Positions 10,177 through 19,271 of a DNA stretch of 64,000 nt are shown here, piece after piece. Location of the stretch: NCBI RefSeq assembly GCF_020164485.1, contig NZ_JAIQZA010000007.1, positions 79,344-143,343 on the forward strand, given 5' to 3'. This stretch comes from Salegentibacter tibetensis (GTDB lineage: Bacteria; Bacteroidota; Bacteroidia; Flavobacteriales; Flavobacteriaceae). Below the pieces are notes generated by a model, which was given only the letters and a program-made list of their open reading frames with translations, did not search any database and was not told the origin of the DNA. Made by a program: the position numbers and the translations under genes. Numbering within the stretch: the first letter of the stretch is position 1; each line of letters begins with the position of its first letter.

Positions 10177-10207
10177 TTGTATACAATCTAAGTTTTCGTT
10201 ACATTTG
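10177..10207 (+). promoter_or_regulatory. Promoter that fixes the start of the E1 gene
   Basis: TTG at 10177-10179 and TACATTTG at 10200-10207 match the -33 and -7 elements of the Bacteroidota housekeeping promoter, with 20 bases between them. They lie inside a longer open frame beginning at 10163, so translation should begin at ATG 10229 and not upstream. Confidence 0.6.
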
Positions 10208-10228
10208 TTATTATTCAAAACAACGTTC

Positions 10229-12631
10229 ATGCAAAGCGAAACAAAAACTAAAGATTCAATTTCATTTGAAGATTTTAAGGCAGAGGTGCTGGCAGATTAT
10301 AAAATTGCCGTTACCAGCCGCGAATGCAGCCTTTTGGGAAGACGCGAAGTGCTTACCGGAAAAGCTAAGTTCGGGATCTTTGGAGATGGAAAAGAAGTGC
10401 CACAACTCGCTATGGCCAAAGCTTTTAAAAATGGTGATTTTAGATCTGGCTACTATCGTGACCAAACCTTTATGATGGCCATTGATCAACTTAGCATAGA
10501 ACAGTTTTTCGCAGGTTTATATGCAGATTCCAACCTGGAAAACGAACCAATGTCTGGCGGAAGACAAATGGGAGGGCATTTTACCACTCATAGCCTTAAC
10601 GAAGATGGTAGCTGGAAAAACCTGATGGAGCAAAAAAATTCCAGTGCAGATATCTCTCCTACTGCCGGCCAAATGCCAAGACTTTTAGGACTCGCTCAAG
10701 CTTCAAAAATATATAGAAACGTAGAAGGACTAACTGCCGAAAACTTTTCAGAAAGCGGAAATGAGATCGCTTGGGGAACTATTGGAAATGCAAGTACCAG
10801 TGAAGGCCATTTTTGGGAAACCATAAACGCCGCCGGCGTGTTACAGGTTCCTATGGTTATGAGCGTATGGGACGATGAATATGGCATCTCGGTGCACGCA
10901 AAACACCAAACAACCAAAGAAAATATTTCTGAAATTTTAAAAGGTTTCCAGAGAGACGAAGAAAATAAAGGCTACGAAATTATTGTAGTTAATGGCTGGG
11001 ATTACGTAGCGCTTATTGAAGCTTACGAAAAAGCCGAAAAAATAGCCAGGAAAGAACATTGCCCGGTGCTTATTCATGTTGTAAAACTTACTCAACCGCA
11101 AGGTCACTCTACTTCCGGTTCTCACGAGCGTTACAAGAATGAACAGCGTTTGTCATGGGAGCGTGAATTCGATTGCAACGTAAAGCTTAGGGAGTGGATT
11201 CTTGAAAATAATATTAGTACAGACGAAGAGCTGCAGGATATTGAGAAAGAAATAAAACGCGAAGTAAGGGAAGGAAAGAGAGCAGCCTGGAATAATTATG
11301 CAGAACCTACCAAAGCCAGGCAAAAAGGGCTACTCGCCATACTTTCTAAATTAGCAAAAAACACCGAGGAAAAGGAAGCGGTGGTTAAACTAGCCAAAGA
11401 ATTAAACGCAAATAAAGAACCGCTTAAAAAAGACCTTGCGATTGCCGCCAGAAAGACGTTAAGAATAATTCGAAAAGAAAATTCTGAAGAAAAATCTGAG
11501 CTTCTTGATTGGTTAAGTGATTTTGAGAAAGTTATGGCTGACGATTATAACAGTCATTTATATATTGAATCAAACGGCCTTCAAACAGAAGTTTTACCCG
11601 AATATGATGAAGATTCTACTGAAGTTGATGGAAGGATTATTCTGCGGGATAATTTCGATCAAATTTTCAGCAATATACCGGAAAGCTTAATTTTTGGAGA
11701 AGATGCCGGGGAAATAGGTGATGTAAACCAGGGACTGGAAGGACTTCAGAAGAAATACGGAAAACTACGTGTTGCCGATGTTGGTATTCGTGAAGCTACT
11801 ATTCTTGGCCAGGGAATTGGCATGGCAATGAGAGGTTTAAGACCAATTGCTGAAATTCAATACCTGGATTACGTAATGTACGCTATCCAGGGAATGAGTG
11901 ACGATCTCGCTACCTTACAATACAGAACTAAAGGAAAACAAAAAGCTCCACTAATTATAAGAACCCGTGGCCACCGTTTAGAAGGAATCTGGCATAGTGG
12001 TTCACAAATGGGTGGAATTCTTAACCTGGTACGCGGGATGTATGTTCTGGTTCCCAGAAATATGACCAAAGCAGCTGGTTTCTATAACACATTACTGGAA
12101 CAGGATACCCCTGCTCTATTGGTTGAATGTTTAAACGGTTACCGCTTAAAAGAAAAAAAACCAAGTAACTTATCTGAACTTAGAACCCCAATAGGAAAAG
12201 TTGAAACCGTTAGGGATGGAAGCGATATCACTCTAATTTCTTACGGCTCTACTTTAAGAATTGTGACTCAAACTGCCGAGGAATTAAATGAATTTGGAAT
12301 TGATGCCGAAGTAATCGATGTACAATCTTTACTTCCGTTTGACCTGGAGCACGATATTGTAAAGAGCGTAGAAAAAACCAACCGACTTCTGGTGATAGAT
12401 GAGGATGTTCCGGGAGGGGCTTCAGCATTTATTTTAGATAAGGTTTTAAACGAGCAAAACGCCTGGCGATACCTGGACAGTAAACCACAAACGCTAACCG
12501 CTAAGGAGCACCGCCCATCTTATGGTACCGATGGGGATTATTTTAGCAAACCTTCAGCAGAAGATATTTTCGAAAAAGTGTATGCGATTTTTAACGAAGT
12601 AAATCCTGAAGAATTTCCGGCGATAAGATAG
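10229..12631 (+). CDS. Fused alpha/beta E1 component of a 2-oxoacid (branched-chain type) dehydrogenase
   Basis: This 800-residue thiamine-diphosphate enzyme joins E1-alpha (residues ~1-400) and E1-beta (~470-800) in one chain. E1 decarboxylates a 2-oxoacid and passes the acyl group to lipoyl-E2. The sequence resembles the flavobacterial branched-chain 2-oxoacid dehydrogenase E1, which feeds branched fatty-acid synthesis; pyruvate cannot be excluded. The beta half has the usual EDAGEIGDVNQG and DVGIREATILGQGIG blocks. The thiamine motif is altered: GDG is GNA at 186-188 and the distal NN is DD at 215-216. No E2 or E3 gene is adjacent. ATG 10229 is preferred because a promoter lies just before it. 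Some databases carry a mistaken formylmethanofuran dehydrogenase name for such proteins. Confidence 0.85.
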   Translation: MQSETKTKDSISFEDFKAEVLADYKIAVTSRECSLLGRREVLTGKAKFGIFGDGKEVPQLAMAKAFKNGDFRSGYYRDQTFMMAIDQLSIEQFFAGLYADSNLENEPMSGGRQMGGHFTTHSLNEDGSWKNLMEQKNSSADISPTAGQMPRLLGLAQASKIYRNVEGLTAENFSESGNEIAWGTIGNASTSEGHFWETINAAGVLQVPMVMSVWDDEYGISVHAKHQTTKENISEILKGFQRDEENKGYEIIVVNGWDYVALIEAYEKAEKIARKEHCPVLIHVVKLTQPQGHSTSGSHERYKNEQRLSWEREFDCNVKLREWILENNISTDEELQDIEKEIKREVREGKRAAWNNYAEPTKARQKGLLAILSKLAKNTEEKEAVVKLAKELNANKEPLKKDLAIAARKTLRIIRKENSEEKSELLDWLSDFEKVMADDYNSHLYIESNGLQTEVLPEYDEDSTEVDGRIILRDNFDQIFSNIPESLIFGEDAGEIGDVNQGLEGLQKKYGKLRVADVGIREATILGQGIGMAMRGLRPIAEIQYLDYVMYAIQGMSDDLATLQYRTKGKQKAPLIIRTRGHRLEGIWHSGSQMGGILNLVRGMYVLVPRNMTKAAGFYNTLLEQDTPALLVECLNGYRLKEKKPSNLSELRTPIGKVETVRDGSDITLISYGSTLRIVTQTAEELNEFGIDAEVIDVQSLLPFDLEHDIVKSVEKTNRLLVIDEDVPGGASAFILDKVLNEQNAWRYLDSKPQTLTAKEHRPSYGTDGDYFSKPSAEDIFEKVYAIFNEVNPEEFPAIR

Positions 12632-12687
12632 ATCTTGTTAATTGTTTTAAGTTAACAAGTGGCTGTTGGAACGGGTCTATTTTCGGC

Positions 12688-12761
12688 AAGCTGAACTTGT
12701 TTCAGCTTCTAATATGTTTTTTGTTCAACATCATAGATCCTGAAACAAGTTTAGGATGACG
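12688..12761. repeat. Dispersed palindromic element, family A (copy 1)
   Basis: Two linked hairpins: AAGCTGAACTTGTTTCAGCTT and, about 30 bases on, ATCCTGAAACAAGTTTAGGAT followed by GACG. Further copies lie at 38479-38551 and 48319-48384, with divergent ones at 19104-19209 and 59590-59645. It fills the spacer between the convergent E1 and PH-domain genes and could act as a bidirectional terminator there. Confidence 0.7.
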
Positions 12762-12814
12762 ATTAAACAGCTTTATTTTTTACCTTTATTTAATCTCATT
12801 AATACCAAGCATCC

Positions 12815-14359
12815 TCACATCCAGTTCTTAGAACTAGCTTCAGCTTTATACAATACATAATTTACATATTCCAAAACATCAGTCTTAACAGCATAAAACC
12901 GTAGGTCTCCCCCTGCGGTATGAAAAACTACATTTACCAGGTTTTTTCTTCGGTACCAGATGGGTTGCTTCACACTAATAGATTGTATTTTAAACAATTC
13001 CAGAGTTTCTTCAGTTTTATTCCAGAAGCCCGTTTTCTTTTGTAAGAATTCTTCGGTAACAATTAGTTTTCGGGCTTTAAATGCAAGTATTTGTAATGTT
13101 AAGGCTACAATAATATAAAGACCAGCTAAGACTAAGACAGTCCATAACTGAAGGTTTATATAAGCCGTAAAATGCCAGAAAGCAAGAAATATCAATACTG
13201 GCAACATTGCCAGTGAAATTTTCCTGAATAACAATAATTTATCTGGTCTAAATGTAGTGCTGAAACTAGATTTAGAAGATTCCGGATATAAAAAATATTT
13301 TATCTTCTTTACGATCTCATTCCCCAATCCAGGGATCTTTATTTTATTTTTCTGAAATTCATTCTCACTACTTGACAGAGAAATTTGTGCTTCATAAAGA
13401 TTAAAACGTTCCTGAACAGGGTTCGTTTTAATTCGCATTAACTGAAGTCTTCTGGGTTGAAGGGAAACCTTGGTATTGGTCTTTAAGCCCATTTCAACCT
13501 CCATTTTATCTTTATTCTGCTGAATTTTTAAGCCGTAATACTTTATAAAGACTTCAATAATGGTAATACTTATACTCAAAAGCAAAAGCAGCACAAATAG
13601 CACCGCTATATATCCAACAGACTGCAAGACCCCGGAAAATTGATCGAAATAAACTTCAACATCTTCCATCCGGTCCTTAAAATAAGTGTTTACCCTATTA
13701 TAAATAGTCATTACAAAAGCAAACACCAAAGAGAGTCCGCGTAAATAATTGGTACTTATTCCAATTTTTAAAAGGGTGAGAATTCCTACTTTATGCGTCC
13801 AGAAAACCTCGTTATTTTCCTCTGTTTCCGTAGCTTCCCCTTCTAATTGTTGTGATTCAGTTTTTTCAGCTTTTGCCTTTAAAAGAATTTTTGAAAGACT
13901 ATTGGCATCCTCGCCGGAAATCGCTTTTATCTCTACTTCTTTTTGATTGCTTCCGGCAGTATCTATTACCAGGCTGTAAACCTTTATTATTCGCTGTAAA
14001 ATAGAACGTTTAAAATAAACCTGCTGAATTTTATCAAAAGGAATCGCTGTGTTTTCGGTAGAAAAAATTCCTTTTTCCAGAACAAATTCCTCCCGGTTAT
14101 AATCTATATAAAAAACAAACTTGAGATAGTAGAGGTAACTATAGATTAGGGTTAAAACACCCAAAAACACTAAACCTATGGCGATATAAATTAAAGTAGT
14201 GCTACTGGGACCGCTTAATAACAAATAGGCACCCAGAGCCCAAAACATCCTGAACAACTTATATAGGCTGGAAATAAAAATAAGAAGGACCCCGACTATA
14301 GACTGTCGCTGGGCGGTATTGTAGGCTTCAGGATTCATCATTGGAGATCTTAACCGCAA
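12815..14359 (-). CDS. Membrane protein with tandem bacterial PH (bPH2) domains, YdbT-like
   Basis: The 514-residue protein alternates hydrophobic membrane segments (~20-75, ~190-265, ~385-425) with soluble bPH2 modules (PF03703 type). Each module has the pattern seen in FDKIQQVYFKRSILQRI (~105) or LELFKIQSISVKQPIWYRR (~470). It resembles Bacillus YdbT, which pairs with YdbS and is linked to resistance to some bacteriocins; no molecular activity is established here. The frame overlaps the upstream YdbS-like gene by 32 bases; the alternative ATGs at 14341 and 14338 give a shorter overlap and are equally plausible. Confidence 0.8.
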   Translation of the reverse strand: MRLRSPMMNPEAYNTAQRQSIVGVLLIFISSLYKLFRMFWALGAYLLLSGPSSTTLIYIAIGLVFLGVLTLIYSYLYYLKFVFYIDYNREEFVLEKGIFSTENTAIPFDKIQQVYFKRSILQRIIKVYSLVIDTAGSNQKEVEIKAISGEDANSLSKILLKAKAEKTESQQLEGEATETEENNEVFWTHKVGILTLLKIGISTNYLRGLSLVFAFVMTIYNRVNTYFKDRMEDVEVYFDQFSGVLQSVGYIAVLFVLLLLLSISITIIEVFIKYYGLKIQQNKDKMEVEMGLKTNTKVSLQPRRLQLMRIKTNPVQERFNLYEAQISLSSSENEFQKNKIKIPGLGNEIVKKIKYFLYPESSKSSFSTTFRPDKLLLFRKISLAMLPVLIFLAFWHFTAYINLQLWTVLVLAGLYIIVALTLQILAFKARKLIVTEEFLQKKTGFWNKTEETLELFKIQSISVKQPIWYRRKNLVNVVFHTAGGDLRFYAVKTDVLEYVNYVLYKAEASSKNWM

Positions 14360-14855
14360 TGGCTTCTTTTAACCGCACTGCCATTTCCGGATCCAGTCCG
14401 GGAATGGTGATATCGCTCCCGCTTCCACCGGCAGTAAAAATATTAAGACTTGAAATGCCCAAAATTTTATCCCAAACGCCTCGTGAAATCGATGCATGCT
14501 GAACCCTGTTAAATGGGATTACCGTGGCTTTACTAAAGATATAACCTCTCTTATAGATGATATCTTTTTCTCTTATAGCATAACCCAAACTATTAAGCAG
14601 TTTATAATTATTCCAGAACCTGAATACAAAAGCGACTAATACAAGCGCAAAAATAATCCCTGACTGCAGATGATTAAGCTGAAAAAACCAAAACACACCG
14701 AGCCCAATAGACAGGACGAGCATAAAAATGCCCGTCTGAATATTCATTTTAATAAGATAATTAGGTGAAACTGAAGAAAAGGCTACCGCCTCATATTTGG
14801 GCAAAGAAGCTAAATCTATTGGTTCGTTGCTAAAATCTTTGGCTACGGGATCCAT
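14328..14855 (-). CDS. Small bPH2-domain membrane protein, YdbS-like
   Basis: The 175-residue protein has two membrane helices (~45-85) followed by one bPH2 module (GYAIREKDIIYKRGYIF, then TVIPFNRVQHASISRGVWDKILG). It overlaps menB upstream by 13 bases and the larger PH-domain gene downstream, so the three minus-strand genes are probably translationally coupled. The YdbS/YdbT pairing is common in many bacteria. The function is unknown; a role in membrane stress is a guess from the family. Confidence 0.82.
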   Translation of the reverse strand: MDPVAKDFSNEPIDLASLPKYEAVAFSSVSPNYLIKMNIQTGIFMLVLSIGLGVFWFFQLNHLQSGIIFALVLVAFVFRFWNNYKLLNSLGYAIREKDIIYKRGYIFSKATVIPFNRVQHASISRGVWDKILGISSLNIFTAGGSGSDITIPGLDPEMAVRLKEAIAVKISNDES

Positions 14856-15682
14856 TTTTTATCAAAATTAGGTTTTCTTTTTTCCAGAAAAGCATCACGG
14901 CCTTCTTTGGCTTCATCAGTCATATAGGCAAGTCGGGTAACTTCTCCTGCAAAAACCTGCTGGCCTACCATTCCGTCATCGGTCATGTTCATGGCGAATT
15001 TCAGCATTTTTATGGAAGTTGGCGATTTTGCCATAATTTCCTGTGCCCATTCGTAAGCAGTATCTTCCAGCTCATCGTGTGGAATTACGGCGTTCACCAT
15101 CCCCATTTCATAGGCTTCCTGCGCCGAATAATTTCTTCCGAGAAAAAAGATTTCACGCGCCTTCTTCTGTCCTACCATTTTCGCTAAATAAGCTGATCCA
15201 TAACCGGCATCAAAACTTGTTACATCGGCATCGGTTTGTTTGAAAATGGCGTTTTCCTTACTGGCAAGCGTTAGGTCGCAAACTACGTGTAAACTATGCC
15301 CGCCGCCTACAGCCCAACCGGGAACTACGCAAATTACGGCCTTTGGCATAAACCGAATTAAACGCTGAACTTCCAGGATATTTAATCTATGATAACCATC
15401 TTCACCCACATAGCCCTGATGACCACGTGCTTTTTGATCACCTCCGCTGCAAAAAGCCCATTTCCCGTCTTTGGAAGATGGCCCTTCAGCAGATAGTAAA
15501 ACGCAGCCAATGGAAGTATCTTCGTGTGCATTATGAAACGCATCTAAAAGTTCCGAAGTAGTTTTAGGCCTGAATGCATTTCGAACATCAGGTCGGTTAA
15601 AGGCAATTCTAGCCACGCCACCTGATTTTTTATAAGTTATATCTTCGTATTCTTTTACAGTTTTCCAGTTGATTTTACTCAT
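14843..15682 (-). CDS. menB: 1,4-dihydroxy-2-naphthoyl-CoA synthase (MenB)
   Basis: MenB is a crotonase-fold enzyme that cyclises o-succinylbenzoyl-CoA to the naphthoyl ring of menaquinone. The length of 279 residues is typical. The oxyanion-hole and active-site blocks FCSGGDQKARG (~78), GWAVGGGHSLHVVCDLTLAS (~122-141) and FDAGYGSAYLA (~157-167) are present. Residue 151, after QT, is Asp, which places it with the bicarbonate-independent MenB type (as in Mycobacterium); the E. coli type has Gly at this position. It overlaps the YdbS-like gene. menD and menF are nearby on the same strand but separated by other genes. Confidence 0.96.
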   Translation of the reverse strand: MSKINWKTVKEYEDITYKKSGGVARIAFNRPDVRNAFRPKTTSELLDAFHNAHEDTSIGCVLLSAEGPSSKDGKWAFCSGGDQKARGHQGYVGEDGYHRLNILEVQRLIRFMPKAVICVVPGWAVGGGHSLHVVCDLTLASKENAIFKQTDADVTSFDAGYGSAYLAKMVGQKKAREIFFLGRNYSAQEAYEMGMVNAVIPHDELEDTAYEWAQEIMAKSPTSIKMLKFAMNMTDDGMVGQQVFAGEVTRLAYMTDEAKEGRDAFLEKRKPNFDKKWIP

Positions 15683-15726
15683 AAGTCTTTATTTTATTCA
15701 AAAATAAGCTTTTCAATTTATCTTAA

Positions 15727-15734
15727 TATCTTTG
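15727..15734 (+). promoter_or_regulatory. -7 box for the small secreted protein gene
   Basis: TATCTTTG matches TAnnTTTG and lies 55 bases before ATG 15789, inside a longer open frame. It supports the internal start that begins with a signal peptide. Confidence 0.45.
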
Positions 15735-15788
15735 CGCTGCAAATACATTTGCATTGTTTTTGCTATATTAAAGACAAAAGTCCTAAAA

Positions 15789-16283
15789 ATGAAATTTCGC
15801 TTCCTATTTCTAAGCCTGTTTTTAATAAGTATAACCTCTGTTTCTGCCCAGGAATACTGGGATATAGCCGATTTTGAAATTAGCAATTACAGCATAGAAC
15901 CTTCATGGAGCGATCTTAGTTTTGGACAACAGTTCTTTAAAGGAAGTTTTGATCTTCCCAGCGGTGAATTTATAAATGTAGACGAAAATAAACCCTCCAG
16001 TGTAGATATGGTGGGAATTCTGGAGCAACAGCGTAATATGAAAAAACGCACGGTAGATATTGGCACCCCTTTACCTACAACTTCTACGCAAAAAAAGAAA
16101 GCTTTCGAGATCTCCGATAATTACAGGCTTAGGAATAATGATGAAGTTTATAACGACGCCCTTAATTCAAATCCCTATTACCAGAACCAGCGAATTTACC
16201 AAAACGCGCTTCACAGGCAGACACAGCGAAGAATGTATTACGGTTCTCAGTACTACTCGCCCAGGGGTCGTTACTTTTACTAA
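15789..16283 (+). CDS. Secreted protein of unknown function
   Basis: The 164-residue protein begins with a convincing signal peptide (MKFRFLFLSLFLISITSVSA, cut before or after Gln) and continues EYWDIADFEIS. The mature part has no family I recognise; the C-terminus is rich in Tyr, Arg, Asn and Gln (YYGSQYYSPRGRYFY). An upstream in-frame ATG at 15732 would bury the signal and overlap the promoter box, so 15789 is chosen. It is divergent from menB and convergent with the CvfB-like gene, overlapping that stop by 4 bases. It is probably periplasmic or surface located. Confidence 0.7.
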   Translation: MKFRFLFLSLFLISITSVSAQEYWDIADFEISNYSIEPSWSDLSFGQQFFKGSFDLPSGEFINVDENKPSSVDMVGILEQQRNMKKRTVDIGTPLPTTSTQKKKAFEISDNYRLRNNDEVYNDALNSNPYYQNQRIYQNALHRQTQRRMYYGSQYYSPRGRYFY

Positions 16284-17116
16284 TCTTCTTTCAGGTGAAT
16301 TCCGTCGTCTTTAATATCTATTTTTCTTTGCTTATAAAGATTTCCGGCGGCACGTTTAAAACTCTTTTTGCTAATTCCTAACTGGCTGTGAATTGCTTCC
16401 GGAGAAGACTTATCGGTAAGGTTTAAATAACCTTCATTTTGCTTTAATTTATCAAGGATCAGCTCGGCATTTGGTTCAATACTTCTGTAACCGGGACGTT
16501 GTAAACTCACATCAATTTTTCCATCAGGACGTGTTTTTGTGATAAATCCACGCATTTCATCACCTACGTTAATTTCCTGAAAAACATCATCGTGATAGAT
16601 CAGGCCTAAATGTAACTGGTTTATAATCACATTATAACCCAAATCACTTTTATTGCTAATTATAAGGTCTACCTCTTCAAAAGGCTCTATGGTCAATTCA
16701 GAATTATCTAAAAACGCGTGCACTTTACTTGAAGCCACCAATCGATCGGTATCTTCATCTAAATAGCAAAAAATAAGATAGCGACCACCCTTTTTCATCG
16801 GGTAAGCCTGTTCCTTAAATGGAACAAATAAATGTTTTTCAAGTCCCCAATCCAGAAAAGCCCCAAATTCAGTTACCTCTGCACATTTTAAAAAGGCAAA
16901 TTCATCGAGTTTTACCAGCGGCTCTAAAGTAGTGGCAACCGGCCTTTCTTCGTGGTCCAGGTAAACAAAAACCTCAATCTCGTCCCCTATTTCAAAAGTT
17001 TCGGGAATATATTTATTTGGAAGTAAAACTTCATTTCCTTCAGCATTCGTTAAGAAAAGTCCCGGTTCGGTTTCCCTTACAATATTAAGCGTATGATTTT
17101 CGCCAATTCTAAGCAT
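16280..17116 (-). CDS. CvfB/YitL-type S1 RNA-binding protein
   Basis: The 278-residue protein consists of several S1-like OB domains (~1-215; note AEVTEFGAFLDWGLEKHLFVP and GFITKTRPDGKIDVSLQRPGY) followed by a winged-helix domain (~220-278; SPEAIHSQLGISKKSFKRAAG). This is the architecture of CvfB, which binds RNA and affects virulence gene expression in staphylococci. Its targets in Bacteroidota are unknown. The gene lies behind menD but a strong hairpin separates them, so it is likely transcribed independently. Confidence 0.85.
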   Translation of the reverse strand: MLRIGENHTLNIVRETEPGLFLTNAEGNEVLLPNKYIPETFEIGDEIEVFVYLDHEERPVATTLEPLVKLDEFAFLKCAEVTEFGAFLDWGLEKHLFVPFKEQAYPMKKGGRYLIFCYLDEDTDRLVASSKVHAFLDNSELTIEPFEEVDLIISNKSDLGYNVIINQLHLGLIYHDDVFQEINVGDEMRGFITKTRPDGKIDVSLQRPGYRSIEPNAELILDKLKQNEGYLNLTDKSSPEAIHSQLGISKKSFKRAAGNLYKQRKIDIKDDGIHLKED

Positions 17117-17171
17117 AATCTTTATTTTGAGTGCAAAGATACTTTATATTTTGCGGCTTTTCCATAAAACT

Positions 17172-17207
17172 AAAAAATCCGTTTCCCTGGTCAAAAAACG
17201 GATTTTT
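17172..17207 (-). terminator. Intrinsic terminator after menD
   Basis: A stem of AAAAATCCGTTT with AAACGGATTTTT and a short loop has A- and T-tracts on both flanks. It lies 80 bases past the menD stop, between menD and the CvfB-like gene, and could work in either direction. Confidence 0.7.
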
Positions 17208-17287
17208 AGAATATTTGTATCTTTTATTAGTTAAAAACACTTTCCTTTAAGTATTTGTTAAGCTAGGTTTTCTGCGAATTTCAAATC

Positions 17288-19021
17288 TTAAGATTTCATA
17301 AAATTGAAGTATTCCAGCAGTACTTCATCGTTAATTTTTCGTGGAGTAAAAATTTCCAAAATTTTCGGTTGAGTCGAATCGTTGAAAAAATCTTTTAGAT
17401 ATTCTTTTATTTCTTCTGAAGTCGAAGCAGCCATATATTCAAAACCATACATTTCGCTTAAGGATTTCGCCTGAAGCTGATGCGTGGTTTCAAAATAAGT
17501 TTCAAAATTCTCGGTATTCTTATTTCCGGGGAGAATCCTAAAAATACCACCCCCGTTATTATTCAAAATTATAATCCTGAAATTTTTCGGAATATAATTA
17601 TTCCATAGCGCATTGCTATCGTAGAAAAAGCTCAGGTCTCCGGAAATCATCAGTGTGGGTTCCCCATTTACACAAGCCGCGCCAATTGCAGTTGAAATGC
17701 TCCCATCAATCCCGCTAGTGCCGCGATTACAAAAAATACGCAGACTTTCTTTCCACTTAAATAATTGCGCGTAACGAATGGTAGAACTATTCCCCAGGTG
17801 CACAATGTAATTCTCAGGTACCGTGGGCACGATTTCCTGCATCGCTTTTAGATCTGAGTATGGAATCTCGTCCATATACTCTTCGTGGCGAATTTGGCGT
17901 TTGCTTTTCACCTCTTTCCAATAGGTTCCATAATCACCTTTTCCGATTTCGATAAGTGGAAAGAAATATGTGAAAAACGAATTTATAGTAGTCTCAAAAT
18001 GCTTGTTTAAACAGAAAAAAGTATTGTAAGCTTTTTTAGGATCGATATGCCAGTGTTGTTGTGGCTGGTGATTTCTTAAAAATGCTTTGATCTTCTTTGA
18101 AACAATCATCCCACCAAATGTGAGTAAAATTTCCGGCTGAAGCGCTTTAAATAATTCTTCACTGTTTTCGTCCTTTTCAATAGGACCAATCAGGGTATCT
18201 ATTCTTGTAAAAAATTCGGGATGGTTAAGATTTGAGGTGGTTTCCGTTAGTACAATAACCGACTCATCTTTAGCAAGTTTTTCCAGAAATTCCTGCTCAA
18301 CCACATTAGGTTGCGCCACCCCAACAATCACCATTTTCCGCTTTGCCCTATTCCAAAGCTTGGCATAGCCACCCAATTGATTTTCGGTATAGGTGCGTTC
18401 TTTAATTTCCGGTAAAATCTGTATGGGATTTACCTCTACATTCTCCACCAGATCGTATAATGGCTCATAAAATGGAACGTTAATATGTACCGGTCCCATT
18501 TCTTCTATCGCTTTGTTTAAAGCCAGGTTTACTTCCCGCTCATTATGTTTTTGCGATTCAAATTGTTTTTGCTGAAGTTTCTTATCGGTTACTTCAGAAT
18601 CCAAAACTAACTCTGAATGTAAATTCGCCGAATATAAAATATGGTTTGCGAATACGTTTTTCTGCCTAATCGTTTGTCCGTCGCCAATATCTATGCGCTC
18701 TATGGGTCGGTCTGCAGAAATGATCACTAAGGGAATATCACTATAAAAAGCTTCAGCAATCGCCGGATAATAATTAAGCAAAGCAGAGCCTGACGTACAA
18801 ACCAAGGCAACCGGTTTTTGTAATTGTTGGGCCATTCCCAAAGCATAAAAAGCTGCGCAGCGTTCATCTACAATGCTATAAGGCTTTATTTCGGGATGGT
18901 GGGTAAAACCAATGGTTAAAGGCGCATTTCTCGAACCGGGGGAAATAACCACGTGATTTATATTTTTAGCAACGCAAAGCGCCACAATAGATCTGGCAAC
19001 AGGTATTTTGGAATATTTCAC
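17288..19021 (-). CDS. menD: 2-succinyl-5-enolpyruvyl-6-hydroxy-3-cyclohexene-1-carboxylate synthase (MenD)
   Basis: MenD is the thiamine-diphosphate enzyme that condenses isochorismate with 2-oxoglutarate, the first committed step of menaquinone synthesis. From GTG 19021 the protein has 577 residues and begins VKYSKIPVARSIVALCVAKN, as MenD proteins usually do. The segments VISPGSRNAPLTIGF (~30), SGSALLNYYPAIAEAF and the thiamine region SGDLSFFYDSNALWNNYI...NNNGGGIF are present. The frame extends upstream to 19087, but that extension is a translated copy of the GACCTCACAGG hairpin, so the longer start is rejected. menF lies upstream on the same strand across a 250-base repeat-filled gap. Confidence 0.93.
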   Translation of the reverse strand: MKYSKIPVARSIVALCVAKNINHVVISPGSRNAPLTIGFTHHPEIKPYSIVDERCAAFYALGMAQQLQKPVALVCTSGSALLNYYPAIAEAFYSDIPLVIISADRPIERIDIGDGQTIRQKNVFANHILYSANLHSELVLDSEVTDKKLQQKQFESQKHNEREVNLALNKAIEEMGPVHINVPFYEPLYDLVENVEVNPIQILPEIKERTYTENQLGGYAKLWNRAKRKMVIVGVAQPNVVEQEFLEKLAKDESVIVLTETTSNLNHPEFFTRIDTLIGPIEKDENSEELFKALQPEILLTFGGMIVSKKIKAFLRNHQPQQHWHIDPKKAYNTFFCLNKHFETTINSFFTYFFPLIEIGKGDYGTYWKEVKSKRQIRHEEYMDEIPYSDLKAMQEIVPTVPENYIVHLGNSSTIRYAQLFKWKESLRIFCNRGTSGIDGSISTAIGAACVNGEPTLMISGDLSFFYDSNALWNNYIPKNFRIIILNNNGGGIFRILPGNKNTENFETYFETTHQLQAKSLSEMYGFEYMAASTSEEIKEYLKDFFNDSTQPKILEIFTPRKINDEVLLEYFNFMKS

Positions 19022-19047
19022 AAAGTTTATTTTGTAGAGTTGAATCC

Positions 19048-19082
19048 CAGACCTCACAGGTTTCAAAAACCTGTGAGGTCTT
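19048..19082. repeat. Perfect hairpin repeat, family B (copy 1)
   Basis: AGACCTCACAGGTTT and its exact complement are separated by a few bases. It lies directly before menD, overlapping the upstream extension of its frame. Near-identical copies occur at 41227-41259, 44138-44170 and 46119-46151; a diverged relative (CCTATAAGGTT / AACCTTGTAGG) is at 23023-23047. Confidence 0.9.
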
Positions 19083-19103
19083 TTCATTTTAGTTTTGTAA
19101 TCA

Positions 19104-19209
19104 CGTCAACCTGAACCTGCCCGTCCGTTCAGGCGGGCTCGTTTCAGGTTCTAAGCTGAATAACAACCAAGATTCTGAAATAATCCCGAAGCATCGGGAC
19201 AGAATGACG
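19104..19209. repeat. Composite palindromic element, family A (diverged copy)
   Basis: It is flanked by CGTCA and TGACG and contains CCTGAAC...GTTTCAGG. The first loop is replaced by a nested palindrome (GCCCGTCCGTTCAGGCGGGC), and the second half holds ATCCCGAAGCATCGGGA. The nested GCCCGTCC module recurs inverted at 59190-59212. It occupies most of the menF-menD spacer. Confidence 0.6.
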
Positions 19210-19271
19210 AAAGGCTATTTAATCCAATCAAAATTACAATTTCAAAAACATTTCAGGTGTAGGTTTTGACC

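Noticed and set aside
10163..10228. 22-residue N-terminal extension of the E1 gene
   Set aside because: It covers the promoter elements and lacks similarity to E1 enzymes.
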